Shown in pieces: positions 53,052 through 61,666 of a stretch of 61,666 bases of DNA. The notes under the pieces were generated by a model. That model did not search any database and was not told where the DNA came from. It saw only the letters and a program-made list of their open reading frames with translations. Source of the DNA: Cupriavidus sp. (GTDB lineage: Bacteria > Pseudomonadota > Gammaproteobacteria > Burkholderiales > Burkholderiaceae); contig JAPSLP010000032.1 in the NCBI GenBank assembly GCA_031180665.1, forward strand, positions 1-61,666, given 5' to 3'. Within the stretch, counting starts at the first letter, position 1. Each line of letters opens with the position of its first letter. The translations under genes and the position numbers were made by a program.

Positions 53052-54137
53052 TCAGAAGATGTGGCGGATACCCACGGCCACGCCGGTCTGGTTGCTCTTG
53101 CCCGGCAGTTCGGTGCGAGCACCGTCCTTGACCTTGTTGTAGTCGACCGTACCGTAGACCTGGGTACGCTTGGACAGCGCGTACTCGGCCAGCAGCACGC
53201 CGGTGTAGCGCTTGCCATCGTTGCCGGCAACGCCATCCTTGTTGTCGATGTCGTCGTAGTAGAACGCGCCGGTCAGGGCCAGCGCCGGGGTCAGCTGGTA
53301 GCTGGCGCCAACGTAACCGATCTTGTCCTTGCGCGGGTTGGCAGCGTGGTTGCCGCCCGCCGGAACCGGGTTGCCGGTCGTCGTCTGGTTCGGATTCAGG
53401 AAACCGTTGTCGATCACGCCGGTGTGGTCCTTGCCGCCGATGTAACCGACGAACAGCTTGGCCGCGCCGATGGTGTACTTACCGGCCACGCCCCACATCT
53501 GCTGCTTGTTCTGGTTGACGTCACGAATTTCCTGGTACACACCGCCGATGCCGAACGGGCCAAAGGCGTACGAGGCGCGAGTACCCCAGTACTGGTTGGT
53601 GCGCACGCTGCCGGCTTGCTCGCCGAAGCCATAGCTGGCGCCGACGTTCAGGCCGCCGAACTTGCCGTCATAGCTGATGACGTTGTCGCGGCGCAGCTGG
53701 GTCAGGAAGAACGGCCAGGCGTTGTTGTTGTAGTTGCCGATCGTCAGCGGATCGTAATCACCGAACAGGTTGAAGCCCTCGGTGTACTGGCGGCCCAGCT
53801 TGATGGTGCCGAAGTCGCCCGACAGGCCGACGTAAGCCTGACGGCCGAACAGGGTGCCGGTGGCCTGGTTGCCGCGGCCGGTGTCCGGATCGAAGCCGTT
53901 TTCCAGCTGGAAGATGGCCTTCAGGTTGTTGCCCAGGGCTTCGCTGCCCTTGATGCCCCAGCGGCTGTTGGTGATGGCGCCGTTGGTCAGTTCGACCAGG
54001 CCGTCATTGTCGGCGTTGGCGTTGGTGGTGTAGCGAATGCTCTGGTCGACGATCCCGTACAGCGTGACCGAAGATTGTGCGTAGGCGCTGCCGGCGAACA
54101 GGGTGCCGAGTGCGAGAGTCAAGGCCGATTTCTTCAT
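53052..54137 (-). CDS. General porin (Gram-negative trimeric, beta-proteobacterial type)
   Basis: A 361-residue outer-membrane porin of the 16-strand type common in Burkholderiaceae (OmpC-like Gram-negative porin). The signal peptide is MKKSALTLALGTLFAGSAYA, followed by QSSVTLYGIVDQSIRY. The landmarks NSRWGIKGSEALGNNLKAIFQLENGFD and LFGRQAYVGLSGDFGTIKLGRQY are typical, and it ends with phenylalanine as outer-membrane barrels do. AAGGAG precedes the ATG at 54137. An AT-rich upstream region suggests a strong, regulated promoter. It ends 12 bases from the convergent kinase-like gene. Confidence 0.95.
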   Translation of the reverse strand: MKKSALTLALGTLFAGSAYAQSSVTLYGIVDQSIRYTTNANADNDGLVELTNGAITNSRWGIKGSEALGNNLKAIFQLENGFDPDTGRGNQATGTLFGRQAYVGLSGDFGTIKLGRQYTEGFNLFGDYDPLTIGNYNNNAWPFFLTQLRRDNVISYDGKFGGLNVGASYGFGEQAGSVRTNQYWGTRASYAFGPFGIGGVYQEIRDVNQNKQQMWGVAGKYTIGAAKLFVGYIGGKDHTGVIDNGFLNPNQTTTGNPVPAGGNHAANPRKDKIGYVGASYQLTPALALTGAFYYDDIDNKDGVAGNDGKRYTGVLLAEYALSKRTQVYGTVDYNKVKDGARTELPGKSNQTGVAVGIRHIF

Positions 54138-54464
54138 GGTGCTCCTTTTCTGTCTTGTGGTTCTGTCGCCGGATCGCGGCGGCATTTATGAGCTCTACGT
54201 TGTCGGTAGACGCCGCGAAAATTTATCAAAACGTAACCGGTTCCGACACCAATCCGTGCCAGAGCGGCGCGGAATGAATGCGGCTGGTGCATTTTCGTTG
54301 TCACGCCGCGACAGTTGCCCGCAATGGTGCATTGCGGCGTGCAAAGGCGCGCCTGCGAGGGGCGTGAGGAAACGGAAAGGGGAGAGGCGGGAAGGGCGGG
54401 ACGTCCGCGTGGGGACACCCCGCCAAAGGGGGGGCGGCCGGACCGGGCGGTCGGCCGCTGGAGT
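54138..54464. other. Upstream region of the porin, after minE
   Basis: 327 bases without a gene. A clearly AT-rich block at 54180-54245 should hold the porin promoter (minus strand TTTTGATAAATTTT). The remainder is GC-rich and includes the minE terminator-like hairpin at 54434-54458. Confidence 0.6.
54434..54458 (-). terminator. Hairpin after minE
   Basis: GCGGCCG(G)ACCG and CGGTCGGCCGC form an 11-bp stem with one bulge. On the minus strand it is followed by C7 then TTT, so it may be a weak terminator of the min operon. Confidence 0.45.
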
Positions 54465-54719
54465 TCAGCTCTGCGGGATCTCGATCTTGACCTCGAGCAC
54501 CTCGAGGTTGTCCTGGCGCTCGAGACTGACGCGCAGGTCCTGGTCGCCGATCTTCACGTACTTCGAAATCACGGCAACGAGCTCGCGCTGCAGTGCCGGC
54601 AGATAGTCGGCCGGCGCGGAATGGCCGGTGCGTTCATGGGCGAGGATGATCTGCAGCCGCTCCTTGGCGACCGACGCGGACTTCTTTTTCTCCCCGAGCA
54701 GGAAGGACAGGATCGACAT
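54465..54719 (-). CDS. minE: Cell division topological specificity factor MinE
   Basis: An 84-residue MinE. It has the N-terminal MinD-binding region with membrane-targeting residues ([30 protein letters not shown]; core [12 protein letters not shown]) and the dimerisation domain ([27 protein letters not shown]). It drives MinD off the membrane and sets up the pole-to-pole oscillation that restricts FtsZ rings to mid-cell. Last of minC-minD-minE, starting 15 bases after minD. Confidence 0.97.
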   Translation of the reverse strand: MSILSFLLGEKKKSASVAKERLQIILAHERTGHSAPADYLPALQRELVAVISKYVKIGDQDLRVSLERQDNLEVLEVKIEIPQS

Positions 54720-54734
54720 GGGGATGAGCCCTCC

Positions 54735-55547
54735 TTACTTGTTGCCGAACAGGCGCGAGAGCAGGCCCGGCTTCTGATAATCGACGAAGCGCATCGGCTT
54801 TTCCTTGCCGAGGAAGCGGTCCACCACGTCGCCATAGGCGTCGGCAACGTCCGTGCCCTCCAGATGGATGGCAGGCGTGCCCTGGTTCGAGGCGTGCAGC
54901 ACGGCCTCGGATTCGGGAATCACGCCGATCAGCTTGATGCGCAGGATTTCCTGGATATCGGTCAGCGACAGCATCTCGCCGCCGTGTACGCGTTTGGGGT
55001 TGTAGCGCGTGATCAGCAGGTGTTCCTTGATCGGCTCGCCTTCGCTGGCGCGCTTGGTCTTGGACGACAGGATGCCGAGGATCCGGTCGGAGTCGCGCAC
55101 CGACGAGACTTCCGGATTGGTGACGATCAGCGCCTCGTCGGCAAAGTACATCGCCATCAGGGCGCCGGTTTCGATGCCGGCCGGCGAATCGCAGACGATG
55201 TATTCGAAGTCCATGTCGATCAGGTTCTTGATCACCTTCTCGACGCCTTCGTGCGTCAGCGCTTCCTTGTCGCGGGTCTGCGAGGCCGGCAGGATGAACA
55301 GGTTCTCGCACTTCTTGTCCTTGATCAGCGCCTGGTGCAGGTTGGCTTCGCCCTGCACCACGTTGATCAGGTCGTAGACCACCCGGCGCTCGCAACCCAT
55401 GATCAGGTCGAGGTTGCGCAGGCCGACGTCGAAGTCGATCACGGCGGTCTTGTGGCCGCGCAGGGCCAGCCCGGCGGCGAAGCTCGCGCTGGTGGTGGTC
55501 TTGCCGACGCCTCCCTTGCCGGAGGTCACAACGATGATTTTTGCCAT
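54735..55547 (-). CDS. minD: Septum site-determining ATPase MinD
   Basis: A 270-residue Walker-type ATPase of the ParA/MinD family. The deviant Walker A motif is GKGGVGKTTTSAS (11-23), the switch regions are DFDVGLRNLDLIMG and CDSPAGIETGA, and the C-terminal amphipathic helix KPGLLSRLFGNK anchors ATP-bound dimers to the membrane. It recruits MinC and is released by MinE. The gap to minC is 61 bases. Confidence 0.98.
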   Translation of the reverse strand: MAKIIVVTSGKGGVGKTTTSASFAAGLALRGHKTAVIDFDVGLRNLDLIMGCERRVVYDLINVVQGEANLHQALIKDKKCENLFILPASQTRDKEALTHEGVEKVIKNLIDMDFEYIVCDSPAGIETGALMAMYFADEALIVTNPEVSSVRDSDRILGILSSKTKRASEGEPIKEHLLITRYNPKRVHGGEMLSLTDIQEILRIKLIGVIPESEAVLHASNQGTPAIHLEGTDVADAYGDVVDRFLGKEKPMRFVDYQKPGLLSRLFGNK

Positions 55548-55608
55548 GGCTCTTGGTCCAGTAATAGGGTTGAAGCTTGCGCTGCGATGTTGCGGGACTC
55601 GGCCGGAC

Positions 55609-56388
55609 TCACTTCATGCGAAGCGGCTCGAGAATCAGGGTTTCGTCGGCGAGCCGGACCTGCGCGGGCTTGCCCAGCACGTCGGGCGGCAGGGTTTGTT
55701 CGGCGGTCCGGTAGATGCCGGCGATCGAAATCAGTTCGGGTTCCAGGCAGGTGCAGAAGATGCGCGCGTCCGGATTGCCCTTGACTCCCGCCAGCGCACG
55801 GCCGCGCAGCGGGGCGTAAATATGGATATTGCCTTCGGCAATGACCTCGGCGCCGAAGCTGACCACGTCCATGATGACGACGTCGCCGTGCGCGTAGATC
55901 TGCTGGCCCGAGCGCAGCGGCTTGTCGATCAGCATCGTCGTGGCGGCGCGCGGCAGCGCCGGCGTCGGGGCGGGAGCGGGCGCTTCGCTGGCGGCAGCGG
56001 CCGGGTCCGCCTCGCGCGCGGCGCCGGTACGTCCATTGCCGCGGCGGCTCTGGCTGTCCAGCATCGGCAGTCCGCAGGCCTGGGCCCAGTCGTGCTGCTC
56101 CTGGCGCGCCACCACGCCGATCGCGCGGGCCTTCAGCGTGGACAGCGTGTCGATCACCGTGCCCAGTTCCGGGCGCTGCCCGTCTTCCAGCGAGCGCAGG
56201 TCCAGCGCGATGACGTCGTTCGAGAAGAAATCGGGGGTGGCTTCGAAGCGCGACAGCAGATCGTCTCGCAGCGCCGAGGTATCCGCAGTATGGAGCGCAA
56301 GAAGGAGGGCGTCGACGTTGCCACTACGCAGCTCGAAGTGTGGCGATTTCTTCTGGGACATAGCCGGGTAAGCGTGGAAATATCGCAT
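55609..56388 (-). CDS. minC: Septum formation inhibitor MinC
   Basis: A 259-residue FtsZ-assembly inhibitor. The N-terminal domain has [15 protein letters not shown] and [15 protein letters not shown]; an Ala/Pro-rich linker of about 35 residues follows; the C-terminal beta-helix has [43 protein letters not shown] (core RSGQQIYA and [13 protein letters not shown]), which binds MinD and septal factors. Two starts are possible: ATG at 56388 has AGAGG eight bases upstream; ATG at 56361 ([12 protein letters not shown]) matches the usual family start but lacks a ribosome-binding site. I kept 56388 on the sequence signal. First gene of minCDE. Confidence 0.95.
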   Translation of the reverse strand: MRYFHAYPAMSQKKSPHFELRSGNVDALLLALHTADTSALRDDLLSRFEATPDFFSNDVIALDLRSLEDGQRPELGTVIDTLSTLKARAIGVVARQEQHDWAQACGLPMLDSQSRRGNGRTGAAREADPAAAASEAPAPAPTPALPRAATTMLIDKPLRSGQQIYAHGDVVIMDVVSFGAEVIAEGNIHIYAPLRGRALAGVKGNPDARIFCTCLEPELISIAGIYRTAEQTLPPDVLGKPAQVRLADETLILEPLRMK

Positions 56389-56560
56389 TCTAACTGCCTC
56401 TTCCCGGCTAACTGTAACAATTGTCGATCAGGTGACCTGCACGGCGCGACGTTTTGCGGCAAGGGGCCGCAGGGGACCGCGGACTTCGCCGCGGGGTCGA
56501 CCTTCGTTCTCCACCGAACCGCTGCTTGTTACGATTGCGCATCCTGACCGAGGAGCGTTC

Positions 56561-57532
56561 ATGGGTGCGATCATCAACTGCGTGGCCTACCGCGGCGGCA
56601 AGCGGCTGGGCGAGGTCCCGCTGGAGGACATCAGCGAGGTATTGAAGACGCCGGGCACATTCATCTGGCTGGGCCTGTACGAGCCCGACCTCGCGCTGCT
56701 GCGCCAGGCGCAGCTCGAATTCGGCTTGCACGATCTGGCGGTCGAGGATGCGCTGAACGCCCATCAGCGGCCCAAGCTGGAGGCCTATGGCGACAGCGTC
56801 TTCATCGTGCTCAATACCGCCCAGCTGGTCGACGACAGCGTCGAGATCGGCGAGACGCATCTGTTCGTCGGCCCCAACTACGTCGTGTCGGTCCGCCATG
56901 GGGCGAGCAGCACCTACGCACCCGTGCGCGAGCGCTGCGAACACGAGCCGCACGCGTTGGCCAACGGGCCCGGCTACGTGCTGTACGCGCTGATGGATTT
57001 CGTGGTCGACCACTACATGCCGATCGTCAACCGGCTCGAGGACACCTTCGAGCAGCTCGAGCAGGGGCTGTTCAGCGACCAGTTCGACCGCACCGCGATC
57101 GAGCGGCTGTACCACATCAAGCGGCAGGTGCTGCGGCTGCGCAATGCCGTCTATCCGATCGAGGAGATGTGCGGGCAATTGATCCGTTTGCACGAGGAGC
57201 TGGTGCCCCGGGACCTGCGGGCCTATTTCCGCGACGTCGAGGACCACGCCAGCCGGTTGCTGCGCACGCTCGATGTCGTGCGCGAAATGCTGACGACCGC
57301 GGTGCAGGTCAATCTGGCGCTGGTCACGGTGGGCCAGAACGAGGTAGTCAAGCGGCTCGCCGGCTGGGGTGCCATTCTCGCGATCCCCACGGTGGTGTTC
57401 AGCCTGTACGGCATGAACTTCGAATTCATGCCCGAGCTGAAGCTGCCGTTCGCCTATCCGGCCGTGATTGCCGGCACCGCGCTGGCATGCACGGCGCTCT
57501 GGCGCAAGCTGCATCGGGAAGGGTGGGTTTGA
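56561..57532 (+). CDS. corA: CorA-family magnesium/cobalt transporter
   Basis: A 323-residue divalent cation channel. A large cytoplasmic N-terminal domain with a long stalk helix (HIKRQVLRLRNAVYPIEEMCGQLI) leads to two C-terminal membrane helices. The selectivity motif YGMN lies at the end of the first (TVVFSLYGMNFEFMPEL), followed by the second helix AYPAVIAGTALACTAL. It works as a pentamer for Mg2+ uptake. GAGGAG precedes the ATG at 56561. It is divergent from minC. Confidence 0.95.
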   Translation: MGAIINCVAYRGGKRLGEVPLEDISEVLKTPGTFIWLGLYEPDLALLRQAQLEFGLHDLAVEDALNAHQRPKLEAYGDSVFIVLNTAQLVDDSVEIGETHLFVGPNYVVSVRHGASSTYAPVRERCEHEPHALANGPGYVLYALMDFVVDHYMPIVNRLEDTFEQLEQGLFSDQFDRTAIERLYHIKRQVLRLRNAVYPIEEMCGQLIRLHEELVPRDLRAYFRDVEDHASRLLRTLDVVREMLTTAVQVNLALVTVGQNEVVKRLAGWGAILAIPTVVFSLYGMNFEFMPELKLPFAYPAVIAGTALACTALWRKLHREGWV

Positions 57533-57848
57533 GGCCAAAAAGACCGGCCACCACCCCCGGTGCCGGGGCGCGACGTTGCGAAGGTGGTGGCCGGGTCCGC
57601 AGCAAGCTGCCCGTGTGGTGAACAACGGAGGGCATGTTAAGAGCGCGGCGCTCCATCGTTTTCGGGAACGGTCGGCGGCTTCTGACTTCGGCGCATGCAG
57701 GCGCGCGCACAGGCAAAAACTGCGCGCTTTGCACAATCGCGGTGGCAGCGACGCAGGGCAGTGTGGCGGACAGGCGGCGAGCGCGCGATGCCAGGCGTCG
57801 GAATGCAATTTGCATCCTCGTCCGAATCCGTTTTCGAAAGGAGCGACG
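57533..57848. other. Gap between corA and the hydrolase gene
   Basis: 316 bases without a gene. The first part holds a long inverted repeat (57544-57594); the AT-richer part near 57640-57740 may contain the promoter of the gene at 57849. Nothing else is recognised. Confidence 0.55.
57544..57594. terminator. 12-bp inverted repeat after corA
   Basis: CCGGCCACCACC (57544-57555) and GGTGGTGGCCGG (57583-57594), 27-base loop. No T run follows on the plus strand; on the minus strand TCTTTTTGG follows. It could end corA or block antisense reading. Confidence 0.45.
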
Positions 57849-58787
57849 ATGAACGATCCGCACGATACGTCCCCGATCTGTGCCACGTCGGCGGCGGAAA
57901 TGGCCGGGCGTCAGGATGCCGTCGCGCACCGGACGCTGGAACTCGACGGCATGCGCATCTTCTACCGCGAAGCCGGTCCGCGGGACGCGCCCGCGATCCT
58001 GCTGCCGCACGGCTACCCATGTTCGTCCTACCAATACCGCCGCCTGCTGCCGGCGCTCGCCGACCGCTGGCACGCCGTGGCGCCGGATTTTCCGGGATTC
58101 GGCTACAGCGATACGCCGGACTTCGACCAGTTTGGCTATGACTTCGATGCCTATGCGGCGTTTCTCGAGCGCTTCGCCGACGCCCTCGGTCTGCGGCGGT
58201 ACGCGCTCTATCTGCACGACTATGGTTCGCAGATCGGCCTGCGGCTGGCGATCCGGGCCCCGCAGCGGATCGGCGCGCTGATCGTGCAGAACGGCGACAT
58301 CTACGAGGACGCGCTCGGGCCCAAGTACGAGACGATCCGGCGCTATTGGGCGGACCCATCTCCGGCCAATCGCGCGCCGCTGGAGGCCGCGGCCAGCGAG
58401 CAGGGCTTCCGTGACGAATTCATTGGCGAAATCCAGCCGGAACACGTGCCGCGCCTGTCGCCCGATCTATGGACGCTGCACTGGCGCCTGATGGACACAC
58501 CGGTCCGGCGCGAGCTGGCCGTGCGCCTGATGGAAGGGCTCAAGGCGAATCTCGACTGGTTCCCGCGCTACCAGGCCTATCTGCGCGAACACCAGCCGCC
58601 CACGCTGATCCTGTGGGGACCGCACGACGGCTATATGCCCGAGGCAGCCGGCCGTGCCTACCGGCGCGATCTGCCGCGCGCGGAACTACACATGACCGAC
58701 GGCGGACACTGGTTGCTGGAGACGCATTTCGCGCCGCTGTGTCCGCTGATCCGCGATTTTCTCGGCAGGGTCTGGACCGCAACGTAG
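57849..58787 (+). CDS. Alpha/beta hydrolase, haloalkane-dehalogenase-like
   Basis: A 312-residue alpha/beta hydrolase. The oxyanion region is LLPHGYPCSSYQYRRL, the nucleophile elbow LHDYGSQIGLRLA places an aspartate where serine is usual (x-D-x-G), and the catalytic Asp/His are in GPHDGYMPE and DGGHWLLETH. An Asp nucleophile marks the dehalogenase/epoxide hydrolase branch; many family members annotated this way have unknown substrates. AAGGAG precedes the ATG at 57849. It is convergent with the tctA gene at 58919. Confidence 0.9.
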   Translation: MNDPHDTSPICATSAAEMAGRQDAVAHRTLELDGMRIFYREAGPRDAPAILLPHGYPCSSYQYRRLLPALADRWHAVAPDFPGFGYSDTPDFDQFGYDFDAYAAFLERFADALGLRRYALYLHDYGSQIGLRLAIRAPQRIGALIVQNGDIYEDALGPKYETIRRYWADPSPANRAPLEAAASEQGFRDEFIGEIQPEHVPRLSPDLWTLHWRLMDTPVRRELAVRLMEGLKANLDWFPRYQAYLREHQPPTLILWGPHDGYMPEAAGRAYRRDLPRAELHMTDGGHWLLETHFAPLCPLIRDFLGRVWTAT

Positions 58788-58918
58788 CGGCGGTCGATCC
58801 GACGAGCGGACTCCCTTTCGCGCCCGCAGAACAGAGATCGGAAGAGGGATGGAAGCGAGCGCATGGAGCCCGCGACATCGGCGAATATGCCGAACATGCC
58901 GCGGGGTCCCGCCGCTCG

Positions 58919-60421
58919 CTATTCCTCCTGGAACGCCTCCTCGCGCTTGGCTTTGACCGAGGGCAGCGCCACCACCGCCACCAGCGCCGCGGCCGCGACC
59001 AGCAGGCCCAGCGACAGCGGCCGCTCGATGAACACGTGGAAGTCGCCACGCGAGAGCAGCAGCGTGCGGCGGAAGTTCTCCTCCATCATCGGCCCGAGCA
59101 CGAAGCCCAGCAGCAGCGGCGCAGGCTCGCAGCGCAGCTTCATGAAGATATAGCCGATCATCCCGCAGGCCGCGGCGACGAACACGTCGAACACGGTGTT
59201 GTTGACCGAATAGACGCCGATGCAGCAGAAGGTCAGGATCGCCGGATACAGGAAGCGGTACGGCACCTTCAGCAACTTGACCCAGATCCCGATCAGCGGC
59301 AGGTTCAGGATCACCAGCGTCAGGTTGCCGATCCACATCGAGGCGATCAGGCCCCAGAACAGCGAGGGGTTGCTGGTCATCACCTGCGGGCCGGGCTGGA
59401 TATTGTGGATCGTCATCGCGCCGACCATCAGCGCCATCACCGCGTTGGACGGAATGCCCAGCGTCAGCAGCGGAATGAACGAAGTCTGCGCCGCTGCGTT
59501 GTTGGCCGATTCCGGACCCGCCACGCCCTCGATCGCGCCCTTGCCGAACTCGTGCGGGTGCTTCGAGGTCTTCTTCTCCAGCGAATACGCCGCAAACGAG
59601 GACAGCGATGCGCCGCCGCCGGGCAGGACACCGAGTGCCGAACCGAGCGCGGTGCCGCGCAGCACGGCCGGGATCATGCGCTTGAAGTCTTCCTTGGTCG
59701 GGAACAGGTTGGTGACCCGATCGGTGAAGGTCTCGCGCGCCTCCCTCTGCTCCAGATTGACGATGATCTCGGCGAAGCCGAACAGGCCCATGGCCAGCCC
59801 GGTGATATTGATGCCGTCGGTCAGCTCCGGGACGTCGAACGAAAAGCGCGCCACGCCCGAATTGACGTCGGTGCCGATCAGCCCGATCAGCAGCCCGAGC
59901 ACGATCATCGCGACGGCCTTGACCAGCGAGCCGGAGGCCAGCACCACCGCGCCGATCAGGCCCAGCACCATCAGCGAGAAATACTCGGCGGGACCGAACT
60001 TGAAGGCCAGTTCCGACAGCGGCGTTGCGAACGCGGCCAGGATCAGCGTGGCGACGCTGCCGGCAAAGAACGAGCCCAGTCCGGCGGTCGCCAGCGCGAC
60101 GCCCGCACGGCCCTTGCGCGCCATCTGGTAGCCATCCAGCGTGGTGACCACCGACGACGATTCGCCGGGCAGGTTGACCAGGATGGCGGTGGTCGAGCCG
60201 CCGTACTGCGCGCCGTAGTAGATCCCCGCCAGCATGATCAGCGCCGCGACGGGAGGCAGCGTGTAGGTGATCGGCAGCAGCATGGCGATCGTCGCCAGCG
60301 GTCCGAGGCCGGGCAGCACGCCGATCAGCGTCCCCAGCACGCAGCCCAGCAGCGCATAGGCCAGGTTCTGCAGCGACAGCGCGGTCGAGAATCCCAGCGC
60401 CAGATGGTTGAGCAATTCCAT
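58919..60421 (-). CDS. tctA: Tripartite tricarboxylate transporter, large subunit TctA (second copy)
   Basis: A 500-residue polytopic protein, MELLNHLALGFSTALS at the start, with GVLPGLGPLATIAMLLPITY, GIYYGAQYGGSTTAILVNLPGE and [26 protein letters not shown]. It is a paralogue of the copy at 21919 but clearly diverged. TctB lies 13 bases upstream with GAGGAGG before the start, so they are one operon. No tctC is in the window next to it; it may lie outside or the orphan receptor at 48715 may serve. Confidence 0.95.
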   Translation of the reverse strand: MELLNHLALGFSTALSLQNLAYALLGCVLGTLIGVLPGLGPLATIAMLLPITYTLPPVAALIMLAGIYYGAQYGGSTTAILVNLPGESSSVVTTLDGYQMARKGRAGVALATAGLGSFFAGSVATLILAAFATPLSELAFKFGPAEYFSLMVLGLIGAVVLASGSLVKAVAMIVLGLLIGLIGTDVNSGVARFSFDVPELTDGINITGLAMGLFGFAEIIVNLEQREARETFTDRVTNLFPTKEDFKRMIPAVLRGTALGSALGVLPGGGASLSSFAAYSLEKKTSKHPHEFGKGAIEGVAGPESANNAAAQTSFIPLLTLGIPSNAVMALMVGAMTIHNIQPGPQVMTSNPSLFWGLIASMWIGNLTLVILNLPLIGIWVKLLKVPYRFLYPAILTFCCIGVYSVNNTVFDVFVAAACGMIGYIFMKLRCEPAPLLLGFVLGPMMEENFRRTLLLSRGDFHVFIERPLSLGLLVAAAALVAVVALPSVKAKREEAFQEE

Positions 60422-60434
60422 TGCGTGGGCCTCC

Positions 60435-60896
60435 TCAAGCCGACAGGAAAGCCGGCCACACCGGCATTTGCAGATTGATGCCGTAGACGAAGGCAACCAG
60501 GCTGATGACCACCAGCACCGCGGCATTGAGCAGCGCGCCGCGCCAGGTGAACTCGTGGCTCGCCATCGACGCGATCAGCACCAGCAGGACCACCGACAGC
60601 ACCATGCCGAGCGGCTTGAGCACGAGGCCGAACAGCACCACCGAACCGAGCACCCACAGCACCGTGCGCACATCCCACTTGGCAAGCCGATCGGATTCGC
60701 CTTTCGGCGACATGGCGCCGAGCGCCACCACCGCGCCCAGCAGCGCCAGCACGATGCCGAGCCAGAACGGAAAGTAGCCGGGGCCCATGCGCGCCGCGGT
60801 ACCCATGGTGTAGCCGCGCGCGACCAGCGAAAAGCCTAGTCCGACGGCGATGAACATCAGTCCGGAGAAGAAATCGGTTTGTTTGCGTATTCGCAT
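60435..60896 (-). CDS. tctB: Tripartite tricarboxylate transporter, small subunit TctB (second copy)
   Basis: A 153-residue protein with four hydrophobic segments and the family signature YTMGTAARMGPGYFPFWLGIVLALLGA (MxPGYFPxxLG core). The start MRIRKQTDFFSGLMF at 60896 is the usual family N-terminus; no good ribosome-binding site. Followed by tctA after 13 bases. A 21-bp inverted-repeat element lies 240 bases upstream. Confidence 0.9.
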   Translation of the reverse strand: MRIRKQTDFFSGLMFIAVGLGFSLVARGYTMGTAARMGPGYFPFWLGIVLALLGAVVALGAMSPKGESDRLAKWDVRTVLWVLGSVVLFGLVLKPLGMVLSVVLLVLIASMASHEFTWRGALLNAAVLVVISLVAFVYGINLQMPVWPAFLSA

Positions 60897-61331
60897 GATG
60901 GCGCCCGCAGGATTCGAAACGGTGAACGGAACAGCCATCCCCGCCCGTCTTGGCGCAGGCTTGTCGGGATGGCACTCGGGAATGTCGCGGCGCGCGGGCG
61001 CGTATGCCGGCGCGGCGACGGCAGGCGACCCTCGTCGTGGCGAGGGCGGCTGCAGGTCAGGGCTGGCGGAAGTCCCGATGACGGACCGGGACCAGCGCCC
61101 TCACGACGGTGCGGGACCGTCGATGGCTACGAACGATACATCATGGCGTGATGTATTTGAACGCAAACAAGGGTAATTCCCGAGAAATTCACCGTGCTGG
61201 TGCGGTGCCGTGCATGCGGGTTTGGCCCGATTGCATCGGGCATGGGTGGTGGCAATGTCGGGCCCGGCCGCATGCCATGCGGCCGGCGTCGCGCGCCCGG
61301 CCGCGCCGCGCTGCCAGCCACGCGGCCAGGA
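60897..61331. other. Gap between tctB and glxR
   Basis: 435 bases without a gene. It holds the inverted repeat at 61136-61156 in an AT-richer stretch (61130-61195) that is probably the tctBA promoter region. The rest is GC-rich and unremarkable. Confidence 0.55.
61136..61156. promoter_or_regulatory. ATACATCA inverted repeat, candidate operator for tctBA
   Basis: ATACATCA, TGGCG, TGATGTAT: a perfect 8-bp inverted repeat with a 5-base centre, the size and style of a GntR/FCD-family operator. It lies between the glxR 3' end and tctB on the minus strand. Confidence 0.5.
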
Positions 61332-61666
61332 TCACGATGGGTTGGCCGTGCTGCGCCCGGCGCTGTCGCCGCTTGCGGAAGACGGCGTATCGCCGATGGC
61401 GAAACCGGCCATGTGTTCGAGCGCGCGGACCAGTCCTGAGTGGTCCCAGGCCTGGCCGCCGAGCGCTTCGCAGACATTGAACAGTTGCTGGCACGACGCG
61501 GTGCCGGGCAGGCTCAGGCCCAGCTTGCGGGCCGTGGACAGCGCCAGGTTCAGGTCCTTCTGATGCAGCGCGATCCGAAAGCCCGGATCGAAGGTGCGGC
61601 GGATCATTCGTTCGCCATGCACTTCGAGAATGCGCGAGCTGGCAAAGCCGCCCATCAGCGCCTGCC
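61332..61666 (-). CDS. glxR: Tartronate semialdehyde reductase, 3' part
   Basis: The last 111 codons of a gene running in from the right edge. The segment ALMGGFASSRILEVHGERMIRRTFDPGF and IALHQKDLNLAL, followed by NVCEALGGQAWDHSGLVRALE, match the C-terminal domain of 2-hydroxy-3-oxopropionate (tartronate semialdehyde) reductase in the 3-hydroxyisobutyrate dehydrogenase family; the conserved K-D-L-N-L-A motif is clear. It acts in glyoxylate/glycerate metabolism. It precedes tctBA on the same strand, so a carboxylate uptake and glycerate pathway may be grouped. Confidence 0.9.
   Translation of the reverse strand, partial: QALMGGFASSRILEVHGERMIRRTFDPGFRIALHQKDLNLALSTARKLGLSLPGTASCQQLFNVCEALGGQAWDHSGLVRALEHMAGFAIGDTPSSASGDSAGRSTANPS

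Overview
The window is high-GC DNA (roughly two thirds G+C by eye) with dense, short-spaced genes. Its gene set is typical of the Burkholderiaceae, closest in flavour to Cupriavidus/Ralstonia: many tripartite tricarboxylate transport (Tct/Bug) genes, GTP-dependent PEP carboxykinase, a minCDE operon, a 'MKKSALTLALG'-type general porin, an AcrAB-OprM style efflux operon with its TetR repressor, and a SoxR regulator. The genus is an inference from gene content. I see no rRNA, tRNA, CRISPR array, intact transposase or prophage.

Layout. 1-5.6 kb: the 5' end of a secreted protein, a ybdD-cstA peptide/pyruvate uptake operon, and a divergent NarL-type two-component system. 5.7-10.7 kb: pckG, a 2-hydroxyacid dehydrogenase and an MFS exporter. 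11-16.3 kb: an RND adaptor and permease without an outer-membrane partner, then a ChaN-like lipoprotein. 16.3-19.2 kb: an oxidative-stress block of soxR, a RidA-like gene behind a textbook SoxR box, and glutathione reductase. 19.2-21.8 kb: patatin, PaaI thioesterase and AbrB-family permease. 21.9-29 kb: a complete tctDE-tctCBA locus with a divergent solute-binding protein. 29.2-36.5 kb: acrR and acrAB-oprM with a recognisable AcrR operator and a strong terminator. 36.6-39 kb: an accessory patch holding a truncated NYN gene, a RhuM-like gene, a MazG-like pyrophosphatase and a DUF72 protein. 39-46.7 kb: an Fsr-like exporter with an AraC regulator, an M20 amidohydrolase, an FAH-family enzyme, a secreted glutathione peroxidase, a DHA2 exporter and a CBS protein. 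46.8-48.6 kb: an unrecognised 376-residue protein and a small four-cysteine protein of lower GC. 48.7-54.1 kb: an orphan Bug protein, an aquaporin, two sister OmpR-type regulators with a kinase-like protein whose ATP motifs are eroded, and a porin. 54.4-61.7 kb: minCDE, corA, an alpha/beta hydrolase, a second tctBA pair and the 3' end of glxR.

Two things stand out. First, short tandem-repeat arrays (units of 5 to 39 bp) occur about a dozen times in 62 kb, almost always between genes or at gene ends, and once inside the soxR reading frame, where they give the predicted protein a repetitive basic N-terminal extension. Second, several regulatory elements can be read directly: an 18-bp SoxR box with the diagnostic 19-bp promoter spacer, an AcrR operator, inverted repeats upstream of three other transcription units, and a 13-bp-stem terminator-like hairpin upstream of the rhuM-like gene.

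The best candidates for something undescribed are the SoxR-box-driven RidA paralogue with cysteine in place of the catalytic arginine, the twin regulator/degenerate kinase locus, and the 46.8-48.6 kb unknown pair.
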